Shown here piece by piece: positions 1 through 7,386 of a stretch of 64,000 nt of DNA. Each line of letters opens with the position of its first letter. Position 1 is the stretch's first letter. The notes beneath the pieces are model-generated. The model did no database searches and was not told the DNA's origin. It saw nothing but the letters and a program-made list of their open reading frames with translations. Source of the DNA: Novosphingobium sediminicola (lineage in GTDB: Bacteria; Pseudomonadota; Alphaproteobacteria; Sphingomonadales; Sphingomonadaceae); the NCBI RefSeq assembly GCF_014196525.1, contig NZ_JACIDX010000015.1:1-64000 (forward strand), given 5' to 3'. A program made the translations under genes and the position numbers.

Positions 1-93
1 CGTTGGGCTATGTCAGTCCTATCGACTTCGAACGTCAGGCTGGGGTAGCCTAAGGAAGCTTATCTCGGTGTCCATCAAACCGGCAGCACCTCA
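1..93 (+). mobile_element. 3' end of an IS3-family insertion sequence
   Basis: Bases 3-53 encode the last residues of a transposase, LGYVSPIDFERQ plus four more and TAA. This matches the LGY(L/V)SPxxFE ending typical of IS3-family OrfB. The stop is followed by 40 bases ending in a terminal-repeat-like sequence at about 69-93; read from the outside it begins TGAGGTGCTGCCGG, the TGA-type end common in this family. The rest of the element lies left of the window. The sequence right of base 93 reads directly into a LysR gene, so the element has inserted into that gene. The family call rests on the protein ending and the terminus only. Confidence 0.75.
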
Positions 94-626
94 TTCCCCA
101 GGAACAGATGTTCGATCTGCGCAGCGGTGCCCTCGATATGCTCCTGACCCCCGTCACATCGACTGGCAGCGACCTGCATATCGAGCATTTGTTTGATGAA
201 GACCTCCATCTCGTGGCGCCGCCCGAACATCCCTTCGCCACCCGTTCCGGCTTGAAGCGGTCCGATATTGGCGGAGCCGATACGTTAGGCATCGATCCGC
301 GTTATCCGTTTCACCAACAGACGCGGGACATTTGCAGCGATCTGGGACTAAACCTGCTGGGAAATTATGAAGGCACCAGCCTGGATAGCCTCAGCCAGAT
401 GTGCGCCTCAGGTCTGGGACTTGCAATCCTGCCGGACCTTTATCTGCGATCAGAGGTGGGCGGCAAAAATATCATCGTGCCGCTGGTTATCGAGGATTGG
501 CAGAGCCGGCGTTCCGTGGCCGCCATCTGGCGGGGAAATTCGGTTTACGGCCACCACTATGCCCAAGTTGCAATGATCATAAAGCGCGAGGCAAAATTGA
601 TGCTTAATGCCGCAGCGCAGAGTTGA
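94..626 (+). pseudogene. LysR-family regulator, 5' part removed by IS insertion
   Basis: The frame is open from the IS end (IPQEQMFDLRSGALDM) to the stop. It encodes about 175 residues of the LysR effector-binding domain, with the usual LRSGALDMLL, HLVAPPEHPFA and GLGLAILPDLYL elements of OxyR/CynR-type members. A complete LysR protein is about 300 residues; the winged-helix DNA-binding domain and roughly the first third of the effector domain are missing here. Met at 108 is only an internal methionine. The fragment cannot bind DNA as a LysR regulator and is probably non-functional. Its missing half may lie left of the IS element, outside the window. Confidence 0.8.
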
Positions 627-644
627 TTATCCCCGATCATCGGA

Positions 645-1946
645 TCACTCTGTCGAGGCCTTGATGTCTGCCGTGCGGAAGCCCTGAGCCAATGTGTGAT
701 AGAGTTTGGCCGCACAGACCTTGCTGCTAACCCAATCCGCGATCAGCGCGGCGATGAACAGAGGTAAGATCATCGCTCGGTCGGCTGTCATTTCCATAAC
801 AATGATGACCGCTGTCAACGGTGCGCGAACCACGCCTGTAAAGTAGGCCGCGACCCCAAGTAGCACAATCGCGCCCGATGGCTCATCGGCAAAAAAGTGT
901 GATACAAGCTGGCCAAGCCCGGCCCCCACGGAAAGGGAGGGCGCAAATATTCCGCCCGGCGCCCCGCTCAACGCGGTAGCCAGTGTGGAGACAAAGCGCG
1001 CCGGGCCAAATAACAAAGACGCCTTTCCGCCACTCAAAAGATCGCGCGTCGTTTCATATCCTGTGCCCCAGGTGATCCCGCCGCTGACAAGGCCCAACGC
1101 GGCAACCACCATTCCACAAGCAAACGCAAACTTCACCGGATGTCTTCGGACAAAAACCATCGGACGTTTGTCGCGGTAGCCATTGCACCAAGAGCGCGCG
1201 AGAACGCTCCCCCCGTAAGTCCACCCAACACACCCATAACCGGGGCCAGAATGGCAATGTCGCGTATCGCGAGATGCCGCTTCATCATGCCAAAGTAAAC
1301 GTAATCGCCTGCAATGCCCAGACTGACCAGACCCGAGATCATCACAGCGGCCATGACCATAACAGCCACTTTTTGCTCAAAGGCCGCAGCCAATTCCTCG
1401 ATAGCGAAGGCCACTCCTGCAAGGGGGGGTGTTAAATGCCGCGGCAACGTCGGCTGCTCCGCCTGCAATTATGACGCCCGCATTGATCGGAACGCGCAAC
1501 CACCGATGCACCGCCACCATGAGCGCCGCGCTGACTTAAACTGTCGGCCCTTCGCGCCCAACAGCGCCGCCGCCCAGCAACATAAGCAAAGTGCAGCCCA
1601 ATTTTGCCACGGCCGTGCGCAGTGAGATAAGCGGGCTCTTTACGCCGCTCGAAGGATGATGGACGACCGCCATCACTTGCGGAATGCCCGATCCGCGCGC
1701 TTCGGGAAACCAGCGCCTTGTCATGGCAACCACCAAGGCAAACACAAACGGTGTCGATGCCGCAGTCAGCAACGGATGTGCTGAAAAGGCATGAGCAAAA
1801 CTGTGCTGGCTCCAATCGCCCACCTTGGCAAAGACAATGGCGACCAGACCCAGCAATACTGCACCAAGCAACGCCGCCATGCGGGCTTGCAAGGCTCTGC
1901 GGGCCAGACTGTAACGTGCAAGCCAGGGGCGAGCAAAGGCGTTCAT
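645..1946 (-). pseudogene. ClC-family chloride channel/antiporter, multiply disrupted
   Basis: Three consecutive minus-strand pieces join into one ClC protein of about 430 residues. The first has GSGIPQV and GREGPTV, the middle one AGVAFAIEE, and the last GGIFAPSLSVGAGLG, which are the three chloride-path signatures. Lesions seen: an in-frame TAA at 1536-1538 where the family expects Gln after GREGPTV (CAA to TAA fits); a run of 7 C around 1424-1430 where 6 would keep frame; and a frameshift near 1165-1200, where the frame changes to give YRDKRPMVFVRRHPVK. No CBS domain is visible. Three independent lesions argue for real decay rather than a sequencing error. The flanking sequence is also remnant DNA. 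Confidence 0.85.
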
Positions 1947-2428
1947 CGGCGCTCTCCAGAACAGTGTATCAGACCGAATTGGACAAGGGCATTGCTAATG
2001 CACCCGCAGGCACCGCCCAAATGATCACCAACAATGACGGCTCCCACCGGCATCGCGATGTGCCAAGGTGATGCCGTTGTAGGACTCACATGAGTGAGCC
2101 GCCCGTGAAACAGAACCAAGGTTCGCCTCGCTTGCAAGCCAGCAAAGTGCGCACCTGCGCATCGCCGACAATTTTGCCGGTCTGGTCACCACGTCTGCGT
2201 CTGGAACCGGCGGCAGAAGCAGGATCAACCCCGTGGCTCGCATTGACAGTCGAACGCGCCTGCTCGAAACGGCATCTGGACAGGTGTCGCCCCAAACCAA
2301 CCGGGTCTGCCATGATTTCTGCCACGATTTTTCTTGGCACGGATTCCACACTGGCATAAAGTGCCGAAATCCGCAGATTTCTGCGGTTCTCGACTGGGCT
2401 GAAACGGGGCCTCCGGGCGGGTATCAAA
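1947..2428. other. No convincing gene; degenerate or foreign spacer
   Basis: No open frame here shows a recognisable domain or a good ribosome binding site. A short perfect dyad, CCGCAGA-TT-TCTGCGG, lies at about 2371-2386. The stretch sits between the ClC pseudogene and the tRNA-derived attachment site, and is probably the eroded end of an integrated element. Minus-strand frames running across 2225-2611 are translations of the tRNA fragment and are not genes. Confidence 0.5.
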
Positions 2429-2473
2429 TTTTGGTACCGCCATGCGGAGGTTCGAATCCTCCCACCCCAGCCA
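2429..2473 (+). other. 3' half of tRNA-Gln(TTG): attachment-site remnant
   Basis: The sequence matches the 3' half of a tRNA-Gln. It has anticodon loop TTTTGGT (2429-2435, anticodon TTG), 3' anticodon stem ACCGC, T-arm GGAGG-TTCGAAT-CCTCC (2446-2462), acceptor strand CACCCCA, discriminator G and encoded CCA (2471-2473). The 5' half is absent: the base-pairing partner GCGGT is replaced by TCAAA, so homology begins exactly at the anticodon loop. Tyrosine integrases often recombine in tRNA anticodon or T loops and leave such 3' fragments at the far end of an island. A perfect 7-bp hairpin follows at 2486-2502. It cannot make a functional tRNA. Confidence 0.85.
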
Positions 2474-2587
2474 GCGCCCTTTCTCAACCATTCTCAATGG
2501 TTCCCATAGGGCTGTTTTTACGCGCCTTTTGAAGTATTCAGCATTCCCAACCGTTCCCGGTGCTTCCCGACTGTTCCTCAACCAATT

Positions 2588-2627
2588 GGGGGTATTTGGG
2601 GGTATCGCCAAGAATCAGTGGGGGTAT
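2588..2627 (+). repeat. Three GGGGGTAT repeats before the integrase stub
   Basis: The octamer GGGGGTAT occurs at 2588-2595, 2598-2605 and 2620-2627. The last copy ends 3 bases before the integrase ATG. Short direct repeats between a tRNA attachment core and an adjacent integrase gene are typical arm-type integrase binding sites. That role is inferred from position, not shown. Confidence 0.5.
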
Positions 2628-2630
2628 TGA

Positions 2631-2663
2631 ATGTTAACCGACAGGGAGTGTCGGGCGGCGAAG
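2631..2663 (+). pseudogene. Tyrosine integrase, N-terminal stub
   Basis: ATG at 2631 opens MLTDRECRAAK, the standard start of P4-type tyrosine integrases carrying the DUF4102 N-terminal domain. After about 11 codons the homology stops, and the sequence becomes the GH39 gene in another frame. The integrase frame then runs without recognisable homology to a stop near 2768. Its position, 158 bases after the tRNA CCA end and reading away from it, is the classic layout of an integrase next to its attachment site. The catalytic domain is gone, so the element it belonged to has been cut by a deletion. Confidence 0.7.
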
Positions 2664-3291
2664 GCTGACCGAATGGTCGGCCGACAGTCCGGCGCTGATC
2701 GCACATGTCATCGCCCATTGCCTGCCTCATTGTCAGGCCATGGCGCAATGGACGATGAGCAGCGCATATGAAGAATTGGGCGTGGCCGATTATGTCCTGA
2801 AAGAGGGCGATATGGGCTATGGTACGATGATCCATCAGATCCCGAAAGTTCCTTTCAACACCTATAAGCTGATGCACGAACTGGGCGACACCCGCCTTGC
2901 CGCCGAAGGCCCGGCGCTGGCCAGCAGACGCGCCGATGGCAGCATCGCCACCCTGATCTGGAATCTGGCCGAGGTGCAGCAGCCTTCGGGCATTCCCGGC
3001 GTGGCGCGAACGCACAATGTCACCGGCGAGGACAAGAGTTTTCTGGTGAAATTCGAAGGTGCCGCCGGAAAGACCGCCAAGATCCAGTTTGTCGATCAGC
3101 AGCGCGGCTCGCCCTTGCCCGCATGGCGCGCGATGGGATCGCCCCAATATCCGCGCGCTGATCAACTGGCCGCGCTGCGCAAGGCGGCCGAGATGGCCGC
3201 CCCGATCACCGTGAAACTCGATGTTCAGGGAGCCCTGACCTTGCCGGCAGAGGGCGTGGCCCTTATCACGCTGGCATGGTCTGAACCGGGG
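2662..3291 (+). pseudogene. GH39 beta-xylosidase-like gene, C-terminal fragment
   Basis: About 210 residues of the C-terminal third of a glycoside hydrolase family 39 enzyme. The fragment opens with LTEWSADSP; the Glu of TEW (codon 2671-2673) corresponds to the family's nucleophile. It ends with the beta-sandwich segment AWRAMGSPQYP...GVALITLAW found in Caulobacter-type GH39 xylosidases. The N-terminal two thirds, including the acid/base Glu, are missing, lost where the gene meets the integrase stub. The frame continues past the expected end through a perfect terminator hairpin to 3423, so the native stop is probably lost. A downstream ATG at 2740 is only internal. No active enzyme is expected. 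Confidence 0.65.
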
Positions 3292-3318
3292 GCGCTTTAT
3301 AAGCGCCCCCGGGCTTTT
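3286..3318 (+). terminator. Rho-independent terminator after the GH39 remnant
   Basis: A 12-bp perfect stem (CCGGGGGCGCTT / AAGCGCCCCCGG) with loop TAT is followed by GCTTTTC. It lies at the natural end of the GH39 coding region but inside the still-open frame, which shows that the frame has lost its original stop. Confidence 0.75.
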
Positions 3319-3459
3319 CAGCGCGCGTCGCCGACGGCAACACCGGCCACAACTGGCCCGATGGAGACGATGGGCGCCATCGCCCATGCCAAGGCGCTGC
3401 ACCAAAGGCGGCGGGCGGCCTGATCGTCAAGCCTATGCCTGCGGGGATGAAACCGCTGC

Positions 3460-5025
3460 TTAATTGACGCTGCGGCTTTGCCCCTGCCAAAACTCGGCGC
3501 GCATGGCCTTCTTGTCGAATTTGCCCACCGGGGTTCGCGGCAGGCTGTCACGAAAGAACACATGTTTGGGCGCTTTGACGCTGCCAAGCCGCGCCTTGCA
3601 ATGGGCCATGATCGCGGCGGCATCGGGCGCCTTCACCGAATTGGCCACCACCAGCACGCTGACCGCCTCGCCCCATTTTTCATCGGGGATGCCGATGGCG
3701 GCGCATTCATGGACGCCCGCCATTTCAGAGACAGCCGCCTCCACCTCGCTGCAAAAGACATTGAAGCCGCCGGTGACGATCATGTCCTTCTTGCGATCAA
3801 CGATGTAGAAAAAGCCATGCTCGTCGCGGCGCCCCACATCGCCGGTGTGGTGCCAGCCATGGGTGCGCACCTCGGTGGTGGCTTCCTCCATCTCGAAATA
3901 ACCGTCGCACACGATGCCCCCGCGCCCGACGATTTCGCCCACTTCACCCACAGGCAGCAACGCGCCATCATCGTCCATCAATTCCAAGCGCACGGACATC
4001 GTGGCCCGCCCGCAACTGGCCAACCGTTCGGGATGATCGCCCGCAGCCGCAGCGGCCACGATTTCGGGCGGCAACCATGTGGCGATGAGGTGAAATTCGG
4101 TCTGCCCATAGGATTGGCACAGGCAGGGCCCAAAGACCTCGACCGCCTGCCGCAGCTTTTCCGGGCTGCAGGCCGAGCCCGCCAGCAGGAAATAGCGCAT
4201 ACTGGAATAGTTATAGTGCCGCACATCGGGATGGGCCAGCATCGAATAAAGCGCGGTGGGCGGCAGAAACATATGAGTGACGCGATGAGTCTGGATCGCC
4301 TCCATCACCGCATGAGCGTCAAACGCGGGCAGCATCACAATCGTCGCCCCCATGGCGATCCCCGCCAACGCAAAAGGCCCCGCCGCATGAGACAAAGGCG
4401 CGGTGGCAAGGAACACCGGTATCTCTTCAACCGCCATCAAAATGGCGATGCTTTCCAGCATCGTGCCCCAACTGCGGTTCAGCGCGCGCACCCCTTTGGC
4501 GGGACCAGTGGTGCCGCCTGTGGCGATGATCGCGCATAGCTCGCGGTCGCCACCATCCGGGCCGCCCAGATCGGGAAAAGGCGGCGCATCGGGGGGCAGC
4601 ATGAAGCCATCGAGGCAAGGATTGCCTGCATCGGGCGCATCAAGGCAGATCAGATGCCGGATCGATGGCACTTGCCGCGCGGCCTCATGCGCCTCGGCAG
4701 ACAAGCTGGAATGATAAAACAGCCATCCCGCGCGCACATAGCGCAGATAGGCAATCGTATCAGGCAGCGCGTTGCGCGTGTTGACCGGAATCCACACCGC
4801 CCCTGCGCGCCACAACGAGAGCATCGCCGTCAGCACGCCCGGATGGTTGGGCGACATGATCGCCACCGCCTCTTGCGGTTGCAGGCCCGCCGCCGCCATG
4901 GCCCCCGCCAAACGGTGCGTCATACGCTGCATCGCGGCATAGGTGATCGCGCCCTGCTGCGTTTCCAGCACCGGGCGTTCAGGGTAAAGCGCGGCGGATT
5001 TGTCGAAATAGTCAATGTTGCGCAT
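3460..5025 (-). CDS. AMP-dependent acyl-CoA synthetase/ligase
   Basis: This 521-residue member of the ANL adenylating superfamily forms acyl-CoA thioesters through acyl-AMP. Visible motifs: the P-loop-like IIATGGTTGPAKGV near residue 170 (family usual: TSGTTGxPKG), CQSYGQTE, the DRKKDMIVTGGFNVF hinge and A8 region, and the C-terminal catalytic Lys context PRTPVGKFDKK. ATG at 5025 is preferred over an upstream TTG (5040) that would overlap the preceding gene. It is the last gene of the leftward cluster and lies 7 bases after the alcohol dehydrogenase. In this context it probably activates an aromatic or short-chain acid released by side-chain oxidation; the substrate cannot be read from sequence. 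Confidence 0.88.
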   Translation of the reverse strand: MRNIDYFDKSAALYPERPVLETQQGAITYAAMQRMTHRLAGAMAAAGLQPQEAVAIMSPNHPGVLTAMLSLWRAGAVWIPVNTRNALPDTIAYLRYVRAGWLFYHSSLSAEAHEAARQVPSIRHLICLDAPDAGNPCLDGFMLPPDAPPFPDLGGPDGGDRELCAIIATGGTTGPAKGVRALNRSWGTMLESIAILMAVEEIPVFLATAPLSHAAGPFALAGIAMGATIVMLPAFDAHAVMEAIQTHRVTHMFLPPTALYSMLAHPDVRHYNYSSMRYFLLAGSACSPEKLRQAVEVFGPCLCQSYGQTEFHLIATWLPPEIVAAAAAGDHPERLASCGRATMSVRLELMDDDGALLPVGEVGEIVGRGGIVCDGYFEMEEATTEVRTHGWHHTGDVGRRDEHGFFYIVDRKKDMIVTGGFNVFCSEVEAAVSEMAGVHECAAIGIPDEKWGEAVSVLVVANSVKAPDAAAIMAHCKARLGSVKAPKHVFFRDSLPRTPVGKFDKKAMRAEFWQGQSRSVN

Positions 5026-5032
5026 GGGCTTG

Positions 5033-6040
5033 CTATCCAAACGGGTTGATCAGCACCTTGCAATCATGGGTGCGCCGCCGCAGCGCCTCGAAACGCTCTG
5101 GCGTGGCGTCCAAGGCAATCGTGTCGGACACGAGATGGCGCGGCTCGGGCGCACCGCTGCACAGGGCGTCAAGGGCGGCTTCATATTCCTGCCGGTGAAA
5201 GAAGGCCGAGGTGACCAGCCGCACTTCCTTCGACAGCATGGCAAAGGAATTGAACGTGTCGGGCTGGGTGCAAAGGCCCAGCAGCAGGATCGTGCCGCGC
5301 GGGCGGATCTGCTGCACCGCCTGCGCGATCAGGCCCGGGCGGCCCACGCATTCGATCACCACATCGGCCTTGCCGCCCAGCGCCCGCTCTGCCGCTCCGA
5401 CCGGATCGTCGGGTTCCGCCACAAAGCCGGTCGCCCCCATGGCCAGCGCACGCTCGGCCTGAAACGGCGCCACATCCTGCACCACCACCGCACGGGCCCC
5501 GCGCCGCCGCGCCCAGAAGGCGGCGGCAAGGCCAATCGGCCCGCCGCCCAGCACCAGCACCTTGTCGCCGGTCTTCATCCCCGACAGGTTGATGCCATGC
5601 AGCGCCACGGCCAAAGGCTCGATGATCGCCCCATCGGCCAGGCTGGCGCTTTTGGGTAGGCGCACGCATTGGTTGGGCCGCGTGACGGCATATTCGGCAT
5701 AGCCGCCGCCCTGCAGCCAGAAATGCTCGCACCACGCCACCTCGCCCGTCACGCAGGCGGGGCAGTGGCCGCAGCTTTTGAGCGGGCTGACCGCAAGGAG
5801 ATCGCCCGTGACAAAGCCTTCGACATCCTTGCCCAGCGCCACGACTTCGCCCGCGAATTCATGGCCCAGAACGCTGCCCGCAGTCATCCCATAGGCAGGG
5901 TCCTCCGTCATATGCAGATCCGACCCGCAAATGCCGCAGCGCCCGACCTTGACCACGATCTCACCTGCGTTCGGCGTGGGATCGGGCAAGGTTTCGAGCG
6001 CCAGCGGCCTGTGCAGCCCCTGCATCACGACTGCACGCAT
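5033..6040 (-). CDS. Zinc-dependent medium-chain alcohol dehydrogenase
   Basis: The 335-residue protein belongs to the threonine/sorbitol dehydrogenase-like branch of the medium-chain dehydrogenases. Catalytic-zinc motifs GRCGICGSDLH and LGHEFAGEV are present, with a structural-zinc cluster CGHCPACVTGEVAWC and the Rossmann motif VLGGGPIGLAAA. It should oxidise a secondary alcohol to a ketone with NAD(P)+. The gene follows a cupin gene by 12 bases and precedes the acyl-CoA ligase, so it is almost certainly co-transcribed. A likely job is oxidation of an alpha-hydroxyl on an aryl side chain, inferred from neighbours only. Confidence 0.87.
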   Translation of the reverse strand: MRAVVMQGLHRPLALETLPDPTPNAGEIVVKVGRCGICGSDLHMTEDPAYGMTAGSVLGHEFAGEVVALGKDVEGFVTGDLLAVSPLKSCGHCPACVTGEVAWCEHFWLQGGGYAEYAVTRPNQCVRLPKSASLADGAIIEPLAVALHGINLSGMKTGDKVLVLGGGPIGLAAAFWARRRGARAVVVQDVAPFQAERALAMGATGFVAEPDDPVGAAERALGGKADVVIECVGRPGLIAQAVQQIRPRGTILLLGLCTQPDTFNSFAMLSKEVRLVTSAFFHRQEYEAALDALCSGAPEPRHLVSDTIALDATPERFEALRRRTHDCKVLINPFG

Positions 6041-6052
6041 CAGCCCGCCCCT

Positions 6053-6589
6053 TTAGACGTAGAGCTTGGGATTGATGGCGATGCCATGGTCCCGGCAATA
6101 GGTCTCATAGTGGTTGATGAACCACCACACATCGGCGGTATCGACCAGATTGGCCTGATCGTCAAAGAAGTCGATCGGACCCTGCATCCAGCCGAACAGC
6201 TTGCAGCCATCGGGATGCTCGGTCACCAGCGTATGGCTTTCGCCCGGCACTTCCAGGATGAGGCCGCCCGGCGTGGCGGTCCAATCATATTCCAGATAGC
6301 GCACGCTGCCCTCGAGACAGACCATGGTGATCGTGCCGCGATGCAGATGGGTGCCGATCACCCCCGGCCCCTTGACCCACAGGATGTTCGAAAACAGGTT
6401 CTGCCGCACGTCAAAGGCCAGATGCTTGATCGCGGCGTTTTCGCCAAAGGGCACCCATGGGCTGTCCACATCGGTTTGCGCATCAATATAGCGCCCACCG
6501 GGGCTGAGGCGATCCACCAAAGCCTTATGGGGGAATTTCACATCGACAATGGCGGCCTTATTCGAAGGCGGCGCGGTCATAACGGCCAT
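6053..6589 (-). CDS. Cupin resembling 2,4'-dihydroxyacetophenone dioxygenase (copy 1)
   Basis: A 178-residue single-domain cupin. The metal site looks intact: His81 and His83 (THLHRG), a Glu near position 100 (RYLEYDW) and His119 (GESHTL). This mirrors the 3-His/1-Glu iron site of 2,4'-dihydroxyacetophenone dioxygenase (DAD), which cleaves the side chain to 4-hydroxybenzoate and formate. The conserved N-terminal SPWVPFGE and C-terminal WWFINHYETYCRDHGIAINP segments also fit that family. AAGGAGAG lies 7 bases before the ATG. Two further paralogues are at 10166 and 10721 in the same cluster. The precise substrate is unknown; a non-oxygenase ring or side-chain role is possible. Confidence 0.8.
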   Translation of the reverse strand: MAVMTAPPSNKAAIVDVKFPHKALVDRLSPGGRYIDAQTDVDSPWVPFGENAAIKHLAFDVRQNLFSNILWVKGPGVIGTHLHRGTITMVCLEGSVRYLEYDWTATPGGLILEVPGESHTLVTEHPDGCKLFGWMQGPIDFFDDQANLVDTADVWWFINHYETYCRDHGIAINPKLYV

Positions 6590-6627
6590 GGCAATTCTCT
6601 CCTTAGTTATTTTGTCTGCAATACATA

Positions 6628-7386
6628 CTAATGCGCCGTTTGGCCGCCGTCGATCACAAATGTGGCGCCATTGATGAAACTGGCCCCATCGCTGCACAGA
6701 TGCAGGACGGTGGGGGCGATTTCCTCGGGCTGGGCCGCGCGGCCAGAGATGTTTTGCGCGAAGAACATGTCGGTAAAGGCATTGCTTTCGGCCCAATGGC
6801 GGGTCATCGGCGTGACGACAAAGCCGGGGGCGATGCAATTGGTGCGGATGCCGACCTGCGCATATTCCACCGCCGCCGCTTTGGTCAGGCCCGCCACGGC
6901 GTGTTTCATCGCGCAATAGGCGCTCATATTGGGATCAGCGATCACCGCCCCCACGCTGGCGGTGTTGACAATCGCTCCGCCGCCCACGGTCAGGAAATGC
7001 CGGATTTCGGCCTGCATCGCATAAAACACGCCCTTGAAATCGACATCGATGGCCAGATCCAGTTCCTCCGGCGTCACTTCATGGATCGGGCGCTGGGGCG
7101 GCAGGATGCCCGCATTGTTGAACGCGCAATCCATCCGCCCGAAATGGGACAGGCAAGCCTTGACCAAAGCCTCAACCGCCACCGGATCGCGCACATCGGT
7201 GGACAGAAACTCCGCCCTGCCGCCCGCCGCCGCGATCATCGCGCGCGTTTCCTGCGCGCGCGGGTCGATGTCGCCGATCATCACGCTGGCCCCCTCGGCG
7301 GCAAAGGCAAGAGCGGTGGCTCGCCCGATGCCCGTTGCCGCCCCGGTGATCAGCACGGCTTTGCCGTCAAACCGCCCCGCCATCAT
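6628..7386 (-). CDS. SDR-family NAD(P)-dependent dehydrogenase
   Basis: A 252-residue classical short-chain dehydrogenase. It has the coenzyme motif TGAATGIG near residue 14, NNAG at about 90, catalytic Ser in NTASVG, YCAMK (Tyr and Lys) and the C-terminal INGATFVIDGGQ. An Asp after the second strand (GDID) suggests NAD+ preference. Its ATG overlaps the stop of the flavoprotein gene by 4 bases (ATGA), so translation is coupled. Likely role: oxidation of the hydroxylated intermediate made by the upstream flavocytochrome. That assignment is contextual. Confidence 0.87.
   Translation of the reverse strand: MMAGRFDGKAVLITGAATGIGRATALAFAAEGASVMIGDIDPRAQETRAMIAAAGGRAEFLSTDVRDPVAVEALVKACLSHFGRMDCAFNNAGILPPQRPIHEVTPEELDLAIDVDFKGVFYAMQAEIRHFLTVGGGAIVNTASVGAVIADPNMSAYCAMKHAVAGLTKAAAVEYAQVGIRTNCIAPGFVVTPMTRHWAESNAFTDMFFAQNISGRAAQPEEIAPTVLHLCSDGASFINGATFVIDGGQTAH

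Noticed and set aside
1943..2137. A possible membrane peptide upstream of ClC (AVIVGDHLGGACGCIS)
   Set aside because: Too short, overlaps the ClC start and lacks a family or ribosome site; a CrcB relation was considered but the hallmark residues are absent.
2225..2611. Minus-strand frames with GWEDSNLRMAVPKFD
   Set aside because: This peptide is the translation of the tRNA-Gln fragment read backwards, a common false gene at tRNA attachment sites.
2588..2627. GGGGGTAT repeats as a CRISPR-like array
   Set aside because: The units are 8 bases with uneven spacing and no spacers; arm-type integrase sites fit better.
3329..3459. A coding extension of the GH39 frame to 3423
   Set aside because: It runs through the terminator and has no homology, so it is read-through sequence.
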